A stretch of DNA of 64,000 bases from Photorhabdus heterorhabditis (GCF_018448905.1 NZ_RCWA01000025.1:1-64000); one strand, 5' to 3'; shown: positions 16,671-28,638, counted from the stretch's first letter. Numbers and translations are program-made. Notes: generated by a model from the letters alone, not told the origin.

Positions 16671-17711
16671 TTATTGAGGTTTAAAATGAACCGGAGCATT
16701 TTTAAACTCTTCGTAAACCTCTCTGCTTGGTGGTTTCGGAATTTTCGCTTGTTTAGCAGCCGCTACCGCTGCCTGACACAACGCCTGATCTCCCTCTTCT
16801 GGTTTTACATCAATTAATAAGCCATCAGGAGCAAGCTTAATCCGTAATGTACAGGTACGCCCACGATACATGTCCGCATCGTAAAACTTATTCTGTATCG
16901 CTATCTGGATCTGCCCCAGATAGTTATTAATGTCGGCATTTGAAGCGCCACTTTTCTTACTGCCCCCTTTACCCGCGGCAGAAGCTCCCCCTTGTTGTTT
17001 CGGCGTATTGGAAGTTAAGCCACCCAATAAATCATCAACTTCACTTGCCTGTTTGGCAGCTTGTGCAGCGGCTTTTTTCTTGGCATCCGCTTCGGCCTTA
17101 GCTTTAGCCTTTGCATCTGCTTCCGCTTTGGCCTTTGCTTCAGCCTCCGCTTTAACTTTTGCTTCTTCTGCCGCTTTTTGTTTAGCCACAACAGCTTCAG
17201 CTTCTTTTTTAGCTTCAGCTTCGGCTTTCTTCTGCATTTCAGCCTGCTCTTTAATCAGCCTTTCTTTTTCAGTTTTAGCTTTGGCCGCCGCTTCTTCTGC
17301 CAGTTTTTGCTCTTCACGGGCTTTTTTCGCTGCTTCCTCAGCTTGCTTTTTCTGTTCTTCCGCAGCCTGTTGCACTTTAATTCGTTCTTCTTCTACCGCT
17401 TTCAGACGCTCCTGCTCTTCCGCCTGTTTTTCTCTTAATTCAGTTGCTTGCTGCTCCGCTTTCTTCTTGCGTAATTCTTCTGCACGTTTAGCGTCGGCCT
17501 GCTGCTGTTGGTGCTGATTGTATTGTTGTACTACCGCATTCGGATCGACCATAACAGCATCAATAATAGAACCATCCTGTCCGCCACCACCCATTTCGGT
17601 TTTTTGCGTCAGGGAACCCCAAATAAGCAACCCTATCAAAATGATATGTAACACAACCGAAACGATAACGGCGCGATTTAGCTTATTGTTTTGTCCGCTT
17701 GTCTTTCCCAC
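16671..17711 (-). CDS. tolA: Tol-Pal system protein TolA
   Basis: A 346-aa inner-membrane protein. The membrane anchor covers about residues 13-33 (RAVIVSVVLHIILIGLLIWG). A long Ala/Lys/Glu-rich helical domain II (about 65-230, with KAKAEADAKAKAKAEADAKK) spans the periplasm. The globular C-terminal domain III (about 255-346) includes YRGRTCTLRIKLAPDGLLID and ALCQAAVAAAKQAKIPKPPS. It is driven by TolQR and contacts TolB, Pal and CpoB. It is about 75 residues shorter than E. coli TolA, mostly in domain II, a length-variable repeat region. Confidence 0.96.
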   Translation of the reverse strand: MGKTSGQNNKLNRAVIVSVVLHIILIGLLIWGSLTQKTEMGGGGQDGSIIDAVMVDPNAVVQQYNQHQQQQADAKRAEELRKKKAEQQATELREKQAEEQERLKAVEEERIKVQQAAEEQKKQAEEAAKKAREEQKLAEEAAAKAKTEKERLIKEQAEMQKKAEAEAKKEAEAVVAKQKAAEEAKVKAEAEAKAKAEADAKAKAKAEADAKKKAAAQAAKQASEVDDLLGGLTSNTPKQQGGASAAGKGGSKKSGASNADINNYLGQIQIAIQNKFYDADMYRGRTCTLRIKLAPDGLLIDVKPEEGDQALCQAAVAAAKQAKIPKPPSREVYEEFKNAPVHFKPQ

Positions 17712-17755
17712 GCTCGATATCCAAAATCTTTAAATGACAGCAATTTTGACCAAAC

Positions 17756-18181
17756 TCAGATAGGCTGAGTCATTAAGCCAACGGATTTCACACCTGCCCG
17801 ATGCAACATATTCAATGCCTTAATAATCTCATCGTAAGGCACCTCTTTTGAACCACCAATCAAAAAAACGGTCTTCGGGTTCTCTTTTATCCGCGCCTGT
17901 GCTTCGGCAATAATCTGCGGCTCAGGTAATAATTCCAATCGTTCATGGTTAACCACCATGGTGTACTGACCAACACCAGAAACTTCCACTATTACCGGCG
18001 GGTTGTCCGAACTAGAAACCGTTTTGGAATCTACCGCATCAGGTAGATCAACTTCTACGCTTTGAGTGATAATCGGTGCTGTTGCCATAAAAATAAGCAA
18101 TAGCACCAGCAATACGTCCAGTAAGGGAACGATATTGATTTCGGATTTCAGCTCACGCTTGCGACTACGAGTGCGCGCCAT
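17756..18181 (-). CDS. tolR: Tol-Pal system protein TolR
   Basis: A 141-aa ExbD/TolR family protein. One transmembrane helix at about 16-38 (NIVPLLDVLLVLLLIFMATA) carries the essential Asp22 used for proton-driven motion. The periplasmic domain ends with the conserved AGVKSVGLMTQPI. It forms the proton-motive-force motor with TolQ and energises TolA. It begins 14 nt after tolQ. Confidence 0.97.
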   Translation of the reverse strand: MARTRSRKRELKSEINIVPLLDVLLVLLLIFMATAPIITQSVEVDLPDAVDSKTVSSSDNPPVIVEVSGVGQYTMVVNHERLELLPEPQIIAEAQARIKENPKTVFLIGGSKEVPYDEIIKALNMLHRAGVKSVGLMTQPI

Positions 18182-18195
18182 AGCCTCTCCCCTTA

Positions 18196-19298
<1,103 letters not shown>

Positions 19299-19408
19299 TC
19301 CTATATAAGGCGAATTAACGCTGCCACTATACTCAAGACAATGCGGCTTTGGAATAATGCGCCAATAAAAATTTTATGGGCTAAATAACCCATAATATGC
19401 AGAGCTGG

Positions 19409-19678
19409 CTAACAGAAGAATTGGCACAAGCCCCAAATTAAAATTAAAAATGCCGGTAGAGGGCAGAAAAAGATACGCCAGACGATACTTCTTGGATGAA
19501 AACCTATCCCGAAAGTAACACCTGTGCATACAGCCCATATCAGCAAAATACCTTGCCAAATGTGCAATGAGCTAGTATTGGCTGCAAAACGCGCAGCAGG
19601 CGCCCAAAATACACAACAAGCAACCACCAATGCCAGAATAAGGATAAGGCCCCTTATAGAGCCTTTATCCATCAACAT
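19409..19678 (-). CDS. ybgE: Cyd operon protein YbgE
   Basis: An 89-aa small membrane protein with three hydrophobic segments (GLILILALVVACCVFWAP; GILLIWAVCTGVTFGIGF; PLPAFLILIWGLCQFF). It is the last gene of the cydABX-ybgE operon in enterobacteria. Its ATG overlaps the cydX stop (TAATG). Its function is not established. It lies between cydX and ybgC, as in E. coli. Confidence 0.9.
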   Translation of the reverse strand: MLMDKGSIRGLILILALVVACCVFWAPAARFAANTSSLHIWQGILLIWAVCTGVTFGIGFHPRSIVWRIFFCPLPAFLILIWGLCQFFC

Positions 19679-19794
19679 TACTTTTCGCCATTTTCAGCAG
19701 CTTTTTCTGCTTCATTATGTTCAAGCGCTAAGGCAGCAATTATAGCGAAACTACAAGCCAAGAGCGTTCCGAGTATCCAGGCAAAATACCACAT
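19678..19794 (-). CDS. cydX: Cytochrome bd-I oxidase small subunit CydX
   Basis: A 38-aa single-span membrane peptide beginning MWYFAWILGTLLACSFAIIA and ending with an acidic/lysine tail. The length and MWYFAWILG-T start match E. coli CydX (37 aa), which stabilises the haem d centre of cytochrome bd. It begins 12 nt after the cydB stop and overlaps ybgE by one base. Confidence 0.95.
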   Translation of the reverse strand: MWYFAWILGTLLACSFAIIAALALEHNEAEKAAENGEK

Positions 19795-19806
19795 GCTTTA
19801 TGCTCC

Positions 19807-20946
19807 TTAGTACAATGAATGTTTGTTATCTTCAATAAAGCTTTTGTCCAAACGCCCGAACATTTTGTAGTAACACCAAATGGTATATCCCAAAACGATG
19901 GGAACAAAAATCAATGCAACCACAGACATAACACGCAGTGTCATCAAGCTTGAAGTCGCGTCCCACATTGTCAGGCTGACATTAGGATCAGTGATTGAAG
20001 GCATCACAAATGGGAACATCGTCACACCGCAGGTCAAAATGATGCATGTAACTGTCAGTGAAGAAAACAGGAAAGCCCATCCAGCTTTATTCATGCGGGT
20101 CATCAGCATAGTCAGCAAAGGAGAGACAACACCCAATGCAGGTAAAGTCCACAGCCACGAATAATTATTGAAGTTAGTCAACCAGGCACCAGCCTGATGG
20201 GAAACTTCTTTATGTAATGGATTAGACTGAGCCATAGTATCCAGACCACCCGTCACAACATAACCATCGATACCATAAATCAGCCATACACCTGCTAGCA
20301 GGAAAGCTACCATAGTCACCAGCGCACATATATATGTTGCCACACGGGAACGCAGACGCAGCTCACCAGTAGTACGCATTTGCAGATAAGTTGCGCCCTG
20401 AGTCACAATCATCATCAGGCTGATCACCCCGGCCAATAGGCCATACGGGTTCAGCAATCCAAAAAAGGAGCCGGCATAGAACAAACGTAACTGGGAATCA
20501 ACGTTAAACGGCACGCCTTGCAAAAGGTTCCCGAATGCAACACCGATAACCAATGGCGGCACAAAACTGCCGACAAATATTGCCCAATCCCACATGTTAC
20601 GCCACTTGCGATTTTCCAGTTTTGAACGGTAATCAAAACCCACCGGGCGAAAGAATAATGCGGATAACACCAGAATCATGGCAACATAGAAGCCTGAAAA
20701 CGCAGCGGCATAAACCATCGGCCAAGCTGCGAACAGTGCTCCACCAGCAGTAATTAACCAAACCTGATTACCGTCCCAGTGTGGTGCCACTGAGTTAATC
20801 ATGATGCGGCGCTCAGTATCATTTTTACCAATGATTCGTAACAGGATACCCACTCCCATGTCGAAACCATCAGTTACTGCAAAACCGATTAGCAACACAC
20901 CAATCAGCAGCCACCATATAAATCGTAGTACTTCATAATCAAACAT
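19807..20946 (-). CDS. cydB: Cytochrome bd-I ubiquinol oxidase subunit II
   Basis: A 379-aa polytopic membrane protein, the CydB subunit of cytochrome bd, which reduces oxygen to water under low aeration without pumping protons. The N-terminus with RFIWWLLIGVLLIGFAVTDG and GVGILLRIIGKNDTERR is diagnostic. PHWDGNQVWLITAGGALFAA follows near residue 57. It has about eight to nine predicted helices and full length. It lies 15 nt after cydA in cydABX-ybgE. The E. coli operon is controlled by ArcA and FNR; I cannot assign those sites here. Confidence 0.97.
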   Translation of the reverse strand: MFDYEVLRFIWWLLIGVLLIGFAVTDGFDMGVGILLRIIGKNDTERRIMINSVAPHWDGNQVWLITAGGALFAAWPMVYAAAFSGFYVAMILVLSALFFRPVGFDYRSKLENRKWRNMWDWAIFVGSFVPPLVIGVAFGNLLQGVPFNVDSQLRLFYAGSFFGLLNPYGLLAGVISLMMIVTQGATYLQMRTTGELRLRSRVATYICALVTMVAFLLAGVWLIYGIDGYVVTGGLDTMAQSNPLHKEVSHQAGAWLTNFNNYSWLWTLPALGVVSPLLTMLMTRMNKAGWAFLFSSLTVTCIILTCGVTMFPFVMPSITDPNVSLTMWDATSSLMTLRVMSVVALIFVPIVLGYTIWCYYKMFGRLDKSFIEDNKHSLY

Positions 20947-20961
20947 AAGTGGACTCCCGTT

Positions 20962-22530
20962 TTACTGAGCATCATGTGCTGAAGTTGTTTTCTGTTCAAA
21001 GTGGTAACGGCCAGTATTCAGGCTACTTGGACCACGACGTGCGAATTTGAACATCAAAAACATTTCTGCGATCAGGAACAAGGTGTAAAGACCACAAATC
21101 AGTGCCATCGAGAATAGGATATCGCTGGCTGCCAAGTTAGAGCTCGCTACAGCGGTTGGTAAAACCTCACCAATTGCCCAAGGCTGACGGCCATACTCAG
21201 CCACAAACCAACCTGACTCTATGGCGATCCATGGCAATGGGATACTGTACAGCGCTGCGCGCAGTAACCATTTTTGCTTACCAATACGGCCACGGATAAC
21301 ACTCCAAAATGCCAGACCAATCAACAGTAACATCAGAAAACCAGCAGCAACCATAATACGGAATGCAAAATACAGTGGAGCAACACGAGGAATTGAATCC
21401 TTCGCAGCGGCCTTAATTTGCTCTTCGCTGGCATCAGTCACCTGGCTGGTATAGCGTTTCAGCAACATGCCATAACCAAGGTCTTGTTTGTTTTCATTGA
21501 ATGCAGTACGAACCGTCGGGTCTGTATTACCTGCACGCAATTCTTCTAACAATGCATAAGCTTTTATCCCATTACGAATACGCAGCTCATGCTGATCCAT
21601 GAGATCACGCAAACCAATTACCGGGGTATCAACGGAACGAGTAGCAATCAGCCCCATAAGGTAAGGGATCTGAATTGCATATTTGTTTTCCATTTTGTCC
21701 TGATCCGGGATACCTATCAGTGTAAAGGCTGCCGGTGGTGGCTGAGTTTCCCATTCGGCTTCAATTGCAGCCAGCTTGGTTTTCTGTACGTCACCCATTT
21801 CGTAACCGGATTCATCACCCAGCACAATAACAGACAACACAGCGGCAATACCAAAACTTGCAGCAATCGCAAATGAACGTTTAGCAAATGGAATATCACG
21901 GCCTTTAAGCAGGTAGTAAGAACTGACACCAAGAACGAAGATCGCCCCCGTCACATAACCTGCGGCAACGGTATGAACAAATTTCACCTGAGCCACTGGG
22001 TTCAGTACCAGTTCAGCGAAACTCACCATTTCCATACGCATGGTTTCAAAGTTGAAGTCAGAAGCAATCGGGTTTTGCATCCAACCATTAGCAACCAGAA
22101 TCCAAAGAGCAGAGAAGTTAGACCCTAGTGCAACCAACCAGGTTACCGCCAAATGTTGCTTTTTACTGAGACGATCCCAACCGAAGAAGAACAGACCTAC
22201 GAATGTGGACTCCAGGAAAAACGCCATCAGACCTTCGATCGCCAGAGGGGCGCCAAAAATGTCACCGACGTAGTGAGAGAAGTATGACCAGTTAGTTCCA
22301 AACTGAAACTCCATGGTCAACCCTGTTGCAACACCCAGAGCAAAGTTAATACCAAATAACTTGCCCCAGAATTTTGTCATATCTTTGTAAATTTGTTTAC
22401 CGGAAAGCACATATACCGTTTCCATAATCGCCAGCAAAAACGCCATACCGAGCGTTAGTGGAACGAACAGGAAGTGATACATTGCAGTTAAGGCAAACTG
22501 TAATCGTGACAGTTCGACAATATCAAACAT
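20962..22530 (-). CDS. cydA: Cytochrome bd-I ubiquinol oxidase subunit I
   Basis: A 522-aa subunit I carrying haems b558, b595 and d. The N-terminus [20 protein letters not shown] places His19 at the haem b595/d ligand position. [13 protein letters not shown] in the C-terminal half and [14 protein letters not shown] are invariant family segments. The Q-loop, the quinol-binding region, lies between about residues 255 and 390. It is the first gene of the operon, and an ERIC element lies about 95 bp upstream. Confidence 0.97.
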   Translation of the reverse strand: MFDIVELSRLQFALTAMYHFLFVPLTLGMAFLLAIMETVYVLSGKQIYKDMTKFWGKLFGINFALGVATGLTMEFQFGTNWSYFSHYVGDIFGAPLAIEGLMAFFLESTFVGLFFFGWDRLSKKQHLAVTWLVALGSNFSALWILVANGWMQNPIASDFNFETMRMEMVSFAELVLNPVAQVKFVHTVAAGYVTGAIFVLGVSSYYLLKGRDIPFAKRSFAIAASFGIAAVLSVIVLGDESGYEMGDVQKTKLAAIEAEWETQPPPAAFTLIGIPDQDKMENKYAIQIPYLMGLIATRSVDTPVIGLRDLMDQHELRIRNGIKAYALLEELRAGNTDPTVRTAFNENKQDLGYGMLLKRYTSQVTDASEEQIKAAAKDSIPRVAPLYFAFRIMVAAGFLMLLLIGLAFWSVIRGRIGKQKWLLRAALYSIPLPWIAIESGWFVAEYGRQPWAIGEVLPTAVASSNLAASDILFSMALICGLYTLFLIAEMFLMFKFARRGPSSLNTGRYHFEQKTTSAHDAQ

Positions 22531-22623
22531 CTTGACTCCTTGCTCCTAGCAGGAAGGCATCGACTTGCAGCAACCTGGCTTCGTAATAAGAACCTGTCTC
22601 AAGGCACTAAAACAAAAGCCTTA

Positions 22624-22749
22624 TATACCCGTTATCTTTCAAGTTGCCTCTTTGTTGGCTGCACTCACTCACCCCAGTCACATAGTTCTCTATGCTCCCG
22701 GGATTCGCTCCCTTGCCGTCGCGATACATCTTGAAATCCATTGGGTATA
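22624..22749 (-). repeat. ERIC element upstream of cydA
   Basis: 126 bp with ends TATACCCGTTATCTTTCAAG and GAAATCCATTGGGTATA and the central GCTCCCGGGATTCGCTCCC arm (one G fewer than other copies). It lies in or near the cydA promoter region, so it may affect or overlap the transcription start. Confidence 0.92.
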
Positions 22750-23570
22750 ACTACCAGCAATAAATGCCTATAAAATAACAACTTATTACCAAGTAAATTA
22801 AAAACATAATTAGACTAATAGTATAGTACGCTTATATTCCCATACAATAAATAGGTTTTACGTGATTCAGATTAGAATTCCGAATATGGATCAAAAATTT
22901 CGGTTATTACTTAATGAAAATGAATTTGATCAGGATCAATTTAAGCAAATTAAAAAAATAATGCTATAGGTAATAACCTGATTTTAGTCACTTATTTCTG
23001 GCTAGTGTTAACTACTTTGTCTATTATTTCATTTTGGTTGATATATTGTTAAAAATTTGTTTATTTAGATAGTCATTGATTTCTATATTGCTGTGAAATG
23101 ATTTTTAAAATTAACTTTTTATTTTCATACTTAAGAAAATATTATTATTAGCATTGCATTGGCAATGAAAGCACCACTGTTTGACTGTCACTCAGATAGC
23201 ATAATGGTCCCCAAGTTCACGCCAGTCACCACCATGAATACGCTGCTGAAACTAATATGCAGTCAGAAGTTAAAAAAGCGTTGTTACTGGGCTGGAAAAA
23301 AATATTAGGTATTACTCAGTCGAACTAATATTTCATTAGCACCAAATATTAACTGACCTAAATGGAATTTTTGAGAAGTTTAAGACTGAGTATATATACC
23401 ATCATTAAATGAATAATTATTTTTCTGGTCATCCATTCGAAAATTAAATTTACGTGAAATTTTACCTTATCAATCTTTTCACTGTAAATTGATTATTAGG
23501 GTGAATTACAATAATAAATAGAGAGAAAACAATAGTTTTCAAATATTGATTTTTTCATTTTTACCAATTA
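22750..23570. other. AT-rich gap upstream of the second tail-fibre gene
   Basis: No gene with good support. A 36-codon GTG-initiated frame at 22862-22969 (IQIRIPNMDQKFRLLLNE) has no ribosome site. A fragment ending KKALLLGWKKILG (about 23256-23327) might be a decayed coding end. The rest is AT-rich and apparently empty. This looks like an eroded accessory segment. Confidence 0.5.
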
Positions 23571-23719
23571 ACTAAAAACAGTTAATCCTTTAATTTATAA
23601 GAACATTTAATTATTAATCAACTGAACCAGACTGTAATTTATGTGAATTATTAAAGTGTTTTTTTCAATAATTCAATATATTGATTATAAAAGAACGTTA
23701 TTTAATTTAAGGAGTATCC

Positions 23720-24151
23720 ATGAATCAAAAAAATGATTTTAAAGCTTTTGCTATCAGCAATAATGCTAATATATTGGCTCAAGAAAAGTATGAAAAAGAT
23801 CCGAGTTTGCAAGAAGGGATTCTACCCGGTGAGATTCCCAATCATTTGTTAAATAAAGTATTACGTCAATCGTCAACCATATCATCTGTGGTGGCTGATT
23901 TTATTGCGACACAATCTGGTGAAGATGTTCTCGATGATGGTGATGAAAAGAAACTCATCGAGCAATTAAATAAAGCATTAGAAAAAGTCACCACAACAAA
24001 AATTCCCAATGCCTCATTAACACAAAAGGGAATCGTTCAACTGACAAATGAAATTGGCAATAATGACACGCTGGCAGTGACACAGAAATTTGCTCAGGAA
24101 ATCATAAATTCATTACGTGAAAATATTAATGAAAAGCACCCAACACCCTGA
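23720..24151 (+). CDS. Tail-fibre N-terminal protein, truncated paralogue
   Basis: A 143-aa protein starting MNQKNDFKAFAISNNANILA with AAGGAG before the ATG. It closely parallels the first 140 residues of the tail-fibre protein at 9592-10506 (NHLLNKVLRQSSTISSVVAD and ASLTQKGIVQLTNEIGNNDT), then stops at KHPTP before the collar domain. About 140 bp upstream are also shared with the other copy, so gene and promoter were duplicated together. It may be a truncated remnant or an independent short protein carrying only the baseplate-attachment part. It is followed by a frameshifted gene of unknown type. Confidence 0.8.
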   Translation: MNQKNDFKAFAISNNANILAQEKYEKDPSLQEGILPGEIPNHLLNKVLRQSSTISSVVADFIATQSGEDVLDDGDEKKLIEQLNKALEKVTTTKIPNASLTQKGIVQLTNEIGNNDTLAVTQKFAQEIINSLRENINEKHPTP

Positions 24152-24340
24152 AAATAAATGGAAAAGTGTTGACATAAGATATTACTATTAATACTGAGGA
24201 TGTGGGAGCGATATCAACTAATAATGTGCACGGCAAGCAGGTCATGACTGAGACAAAAAAACAGCAGGCAAGGAAGTACGGAGCTTTTCTATATAATCCA
24301 GTAAACTTCATCGTACTGATATTAAACCAGATGCTAAAAT

Positions 24341-25062
24341 ATGGTTTGTTGTTCTTTTCCACAGGAAAAAAACGGGCGTTCGTTATCTGTTAATGGGACG
24401 TATGGACCAATATTAGAAAGTAAAAATACACGGATAAACAATGACGACATTCTTAAGCAGTTTATGCCTATTGCGAATGGTATGCATAATACAGCACCGG
24501 TTCGTATAAAGAATTTAGACAAACGTAATCCATTAATTGTTTGCTTGAATAGAGCAAACCCTGAAAAAATGCTCCTAGCTTATGCGATTATGGCCCAACA
24601 TCACCCGGTAAACCAAATCATGAATCAACAATCAAGCTGGAAATAGCAGGTAATGTTACATTCAATAACCCTATCGCGATTGATGAAAAAGGGAAACCTA
24701 CAGAAGTTCAAGGAGATAAACCATTCGTAGATCTGACACTAATTGGTCTTGATACTGGAGGGGCATGTAAAGTAAGAACAATAGATAACGATGGATTTTG
24801 GAAACATACAAAAGTCAATAATGATCCTGCCAAAGGTAATAATACAAATTTATCATGGGATTTTTCTAAAAACACAGGTTACGCTGATTTTGGACCAATA
24901 TGTTGGAAAAATAATGAAAGATATATATTAGACCTACAGGCTACTATTATAACGACTAAAGATGATAACGTATTTCCTGTCATGTTTTCTTATACCAATA
25001 ACCCCTATAGTAAAGAAAACACATCACAATTCATCTATCCACCCCTTCAAATCCAATATTGA
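24341..25062 (+). pseudogene. Unrecognised protein, frameshifted at an A6 run
   Basis: Two abutting frames look like one gene. The first ends its sensible part at ...CLNRANPEK at the A6 run 24564-24569. With one extra base there, reading continues NAPSLCDYGPTSPGKPNHES and then about 145 residues (GNVTFNNPIAIDEKGKPTEV; TNLSWDFSKNTGYADFGPIC; ENTSQFIYPPLQIQY) to TGA 25060-25062. The total would be about 240 aa with a beta-rich, secreted-type composition. The 5' end has no ribosome site, so it may also be damaged. I do not recognise the family. Confidence 0.55.
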
Positions 25063-25149
25063 AATCCAATGGAGAAAATCAATCGGCAAAGATGAATTAT
25101 GAAATTTTCGATGCTGAAAAACTATTTTTAACCCGCTTTTTTAACGATC

Positions 25150-25173
25150 TGAGGCCACTTTACAGCGGCCTCA
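25150..25173 (-). terminator. Stem-loop after sucD
   Basis: TGAGGCC / GGCCTCA with a 10-nt loop, 25 bp beyond the sucD stop on the minus strand. The T tract is weak, so it may act as an RNA 3'-end stabiliser rather than a classic terminator. Confidence 0.5.
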
Positions 25174-25197
25174 TAGATAAGAATTTATTATTAGTGA

Positions 25198-26073
25198 TTA
25201 CTTGCCAGCGAGTAAATCCTTCACTGCATCACCGATGTCTGCCAGACTGCGAACCGTCTTCACGCCAGCCGCTTCCAGAGCAGCAAATTTTTCATCTGCG
25301 GTTCCTTTACCACCCGCAATAATGGCACCCGCATGACCCATACGTTTACCTTTTGGTGCAGTCACACCCGCAATGTAGGCAACAACCGGTTTAGTGACGT
25401 GCTGTTTAATGTAGGCTGCCGCTTCTTCTTCCGCAGTACCACCAATTTCACCAATCATTACGATAGCTTCTGTTTGCGGATCTTCCTGGAACAATTTCAG
25501 AATATCGATGAAGTTAGAACCTGGAATTGGGTCACCACCAATACCAACGCAGGTAGATTGTCCTAAACCTGCATCAGTCGTCTGTTTCACTGCTTCATAA
25601 GTCAGTGTACCTGAACGGGAAACGATACCGACTTTACCCGCTTGATGAATGTGGCCCGGCATAATACCGATCTTACATTCATCCGGTGTGATAACACCCG
25701 GACAGTTAGGGCCGATCATACGCACACCTGCTTCATCCAGCTTCACTTTAACCACCAGCATATCCAGCGTCGGGATGCCTTCAGTAATCGTGATGATCAG
25801 TTTGATACCTGCGTCGATCGCTTCCAGAATAGAATCTTTACAGAATGGAGCCGGAACATAGATAACAGATGCCGTTGCCCCTGTTGCTTCTACGGCTTCA
25901 CGAACGGTATTGAAAACAGGTAATCCCAGATGTTCAGTGCCGCCTTTACCCGGCGTTACCCCGCCAACCATTTGGGTACCGTAAGCAATCGCTTGTTCCG
26001 AATGGAAAGTCCCCTGGCTGCCAGTGAAACCTTGACAGATAACTTTGGTGTTTTTATCGATTAAAATAGACAT
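25198..26073 (-). CDS. sucD: Succinyl-CoA synthetase alpha subunit
   Basis: A 291-aa subunit that binds CoA and carries the phosphohistidine. [15 protein letters not shown] near residue 15 begins the CoA-binding Rossmann domain. [20 protein letters not shown] lies near 120. His247, in [17 protein letters not shown], is the phosphorylated active-site residue. With SucC it converts succinyl-CoA to succinate with nucleotide triphosphate formation. It overlaps sucC by one base and ends the sdhCDAB-sucABCD series. Confidence 0.98.
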   Translation of the reverse strand: MSILIDKNTKVICQGFTGSQGTFHSEQAIAYGTQMVGGVTPGKGGTEHLGLPVFNTVREAVEATGATASVIYVPAPFCKDSILEAIDAGIKLIITITEGIPTLDMLVVKVKLDEAGVRMIGPNCPGVITPDECKIGIMPGHIHQAGKVGIVSRSGTLTYEAVKQTTDAGLGQSTCVGIGGDPIPGSNFIDILKLFQEDPQTEAIVMIGEIGGTAEEEAAAYIKQHVTKPVVAYIAGVTAPKGKRMGHAGAIIAGGKGTADEKFAALEAAGVKTVRSLADIGDAVKDLLAGK

Positions 26074-27239
26074 TATTTTGCCCCCACTGCTGCTACTGCT
26101 TGCTTAGCTGCGTCTGTCAGGCTGGTTGCCGCAATGATATTCAAACCACTGTCAGCCAGTTTTTTCGCTCCCAGCTCAGCATTGTTCCCTTCCAAACGAA
26201 CAACAACCGGTACGTGAACACCAACTTCTTCCACTGCACCAATAATACCGTCAGCAATCAGGTCACAACGGACAATACCACCAAAGATGTTAACCAATAC
26301 TGCTTTCACATTTTCATCTGACAGAATGATTTTAAACGCTTCTGTAACACGTTCTTTAGTTGCGCCACCACCTACATCAAGGAAGTTTGCTGGTGCACCA
26401 CCATGCAACTTAACGATATCCATCGTTCCCATTGCCAGACCAGCGCCGTTAACCATACAGCCAATATTGCCATCCAGTGCGACATAGTTCAGTTCCCACT
26501 GTGCCGCCTGAGCTTCACGGGGATCTTCCTGAGATGGGTCATGCATTTCACGCAATTCAGCCTGACGGAACAGTGCGTTGCCATCAGCGCCTAGTTTACC
26601 ATCCAGACAAATTAGATCACCTTGAGTCGTGATAACCAATGGGTTAATTTCAACCAGAGCTAGATCACGCTCCAGGAACAGGTTTGCCAATCCTAAGAAA
26701 ATTTTGGTGAACTGACTAATTTGTTTACCGGTTAAACCCAGTTTAAACGCCAGTTCGCGCCCTTGGTAAGGCATAGGGCCAGTCAATGGGTCAATAATGG
26801 CTTTATGAATCAGTTCCGGGGTTTCTTCCGCAACTTTTTCAATTTCAACGCCACCTTCAGTAGAGGCCATGAACACTACACGACGCGTACCACGATCAAC
26901 CACAGCACCGAGATACAGCTCCTTCGCAATATCAGTTGCCCCTTCTACCAGAATCTGGCGAACAGGCTGTCCTTGCGCATCTGTTTGGTAAGTGACCAGA
27001 CGTTTGCCTAGCCATTGTTCAGCGAAAGCGCGAATTTCTTCCTTACTGTTAACCACTTTCACGCCGCCCGCTTTACCGCGACCGCCAGCGTGAACCTGAC
27101 ACTTAACCACCCAAGGGCCAGCGCCGATTTTAGATGCAGCTTCTTCTGCTTCACGCGGTGTCGTGCAGGCATAACCAGCCGGAGCGGGCAAACCATACCG
27201 TGCAAAAAGCTGTTTTGCCTGATACTCGTGTAAATTCAT
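26073..27239 (-). CDS. sucC: Succinyl-CoA synthetase beta subunit
   Basis: A 388-aa ATP-grasp protein. [18 protein letters not shown] is the standard start. [16 protein letters not shown] near residue 46 belongs to the nucleotide-binding loop. [20 protein letters not shown] and [18 protein letters not shown] lie in the C-terminal domain that contacts SucD. The length equals E. coli SucC. It is separated from sucB by 161 bp that contain several stem-loops, and overlaps sucD. Confidence 0.98.
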   Translation of the reverse strand: MNLHEYQAKQLFARYGLPAPAGYACTTPREAEEAASKIGAGPWVVKCQVHAGGRGKAGGVKVVNSKEEIRAFAEQWLGKRLVTYQTDAQGQPVRQILVEGATDIAKELYLGAVVDRGTRRVVFMASTEGGVEIEKVAEETPELIHKAIIDPLTGPMPYQGRELAFKLGLTGKQISQFTKIFLGLANLFLERDLALVEINPLVITTQGDLICLDGKLGADGNALFRQAELREMHDPSQEDPREAQAAQWELNYVALDGNIGCMVNGAGLAMGTMDIVKLHGGAPANFLDVGGGATKERVTEAFKIILSDENVKAVLVNIFGGIVRCDLIADGIIGAVEEVGVHVPVVVRLEGNNAELGAKKLADSGLNIIAATSLTDAAKQAVAAVGAK

Positions 27240-27267
27240 GATGTTCTATCCATAGTTAGTCTGATAA

Positions 27268-27390
27268 GAGCAAATTAACAAATTGCTCCCTTATTTTTTT
27301 GTTGCTCTGGATATAGCCAATCTCTAAAGATTGGCTGTTCATATACATTTGTTTACTTCAGACCGGGCAGATATTAGCGCGTATCTGCCC
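27268..27390 (-). other. Three stem-loops in the sucB-sucC gap
   Basis: Reading the plus strand: GAGCAA/TTGCTC (27268-27288), AGCCAATCT/AGATTGGCT with a CTAA loop (27315-27336), and GGGCAGATA/TATCTGCCC with an 8-nt loop (27365-27390, 10 bp after the sucB stop). No T tract follows on the coding strand. They may tune mRNA stability or stoichiometry within the operon. Confidence 0.55.
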
Positions 27391-27400
27391 TATTCTGTTG

Positions 27401-28624
27401 CTATACGTCCAACAGCAAACGTGCGGGATCTTCCAGCATTTCTTTGATGGTCACCAGGAAGCCTACAGACTCACGTCCATCGATCAGACGGTGGTCATAA
27501 GACAGTGCCAGATACATCATAGGAAGGATCACTACTTGACCATCAACCGCCATTGGCCGATCTTTAATGGCATGCATACCAAGAATCGCACTCTGTGGTG
27601 GGTTAATGATTGGTGTAGACATTAAGGAGCCGAATACACCGCCATTGGTAATCGTGAAATTACCGCCAGTCAGCTCTTCTACGGTCAATTTGCCGTCGCG
27701 ACCTTTAATTGCCAGCTCTTTAATGCGTTTTTCAAGATCAGCCATGCTCAACGCATCCGCATCACGCAACACTGGCGTTACCAAGCCACGCGGTGTAGAT
27801 ACTGCAATACTGATATCGAAATAATTGTGATAAACCACATCAGTGCCATCAATAGAAGCATTCACTTCTGGATAGCGTTTTAATGCTTCAACCACCGCTT
27901 TCACATAGAAAGACATAAAGCCCAAGCGCACACCGTGACGTTTTTCAAACACATCACCGTACTGTTTACGCATATCCTGAATTGGCTTCATGTTAACTTC
28001 GTTGAACGTTGTCAACATCGCAGTGTTATTTTTTGCTTCCAACAGACGTTCAGCCACGCGCTTACGCAAGCGAGTCATTGGAACCCGTTTTTCGCTACGA
28101 TGTGGCAACAAAGAATCCTGAGCAGAAAGAGAAAGTGCAATTCCAGCTGGTTGACTATCCGCTTTTTTGTTATTAGCCATGTATTTTTCCACGTCTTCAC
28201 GGACGATACGTCCACCAACGCCACTGCCTTTAATCGCGCTGGCATCAAGATCGTGTTCTGCAATCAGGCGACGAACCGCCGGGCTAAGTGCATCATTGCT
28301 CTCTTCTTCTAAACTCGCAGTCTGGCGTTTTGCTGAAGTTGCTTCAGTTTTTTCTTTGACTTCTGCCGCCTTACCTGTGCTATCACCCAAACGGATACGC
28401 CCAAGAAGCTGACGGGACAGAACTGTTGCATCTTTAACTTCCAAAATGGCTTCCAGAACTCCTGCTTCACTAGCAGGGACTTCTAGTACAACTTTATCCG
28501 TTTCGATTTCAACCAGTATTTCATCACGCTCAACATAATCACCCTCTTTTTTGTGCCAGATTGCAACAGTGGCATCAGCAACAGATTCAGGCAAATCAGG
28601 AACCAGAATATCTACGCTACTCAT
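27401..28624 (-). CDS. sucB: 2-oxoglutarate dehydrogenase E2 (dihydrolipoyl succinyltransferase)
   Basis: A 407-aa E2 core protein. The lipoyl domain (about 1-80) has the lipoylated Lys44 in [11 protein letters not shown]. An E1/E3-binding segment lies at about 110-145 ([20 protein letters not shown]). The catalytic domain ends with [11 protein letters not shown], carrying His378 and Asp382. It transfers the succinyl group to CoA in the 2-oxoglutarate dehydrogenase complex. It begins 14 nt after sucA. E3 (lpd) is not in this window. Confidence 0.98.
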   Translation of the reverse strand: MSSVDILVPDLPESVADATVAIWHKKEGDYVERDEILVEIETDKVVLEVPASEAGVLEAILEVKDATVLSRQLLGRIRLGDSTGKAAEVKEKTEATSAKRQTASLEEESNDALSPAVRRLIAEHDLDASAIKGSGVGGRIVREDVEKYMANNKKADSQPAGIALSLSAQDSLLPHRSEKRVPMTRLRKRVAERLLEAKNNTAMLTTFNEVNMKPIQDMRKQYGDVFEKRHGVRLGFMSFYVKAVVEALKRYPEVNASIDGTDVVYHNYFDISIAVSTPRGLVTPVLRDADALSMADLEKRIKELAIKGRDGKLTVEELTGGNFTITNGGVFGSLMSTPIINPPQSAILGMHAIKDRPMAVDGQVVILPMMYLALSYDHRLIDGRESVGFLVTIKEMLEDPARLLLDV

Positions 28625-28638
28625 TTTCTATCCTTTAT

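Noticed and set aside
16930-17517. A 195-codon plus-strand ORF opposite tolA
   Set aside because: It is the antisense shadow of the Ala/Lys repeat region of TolA.
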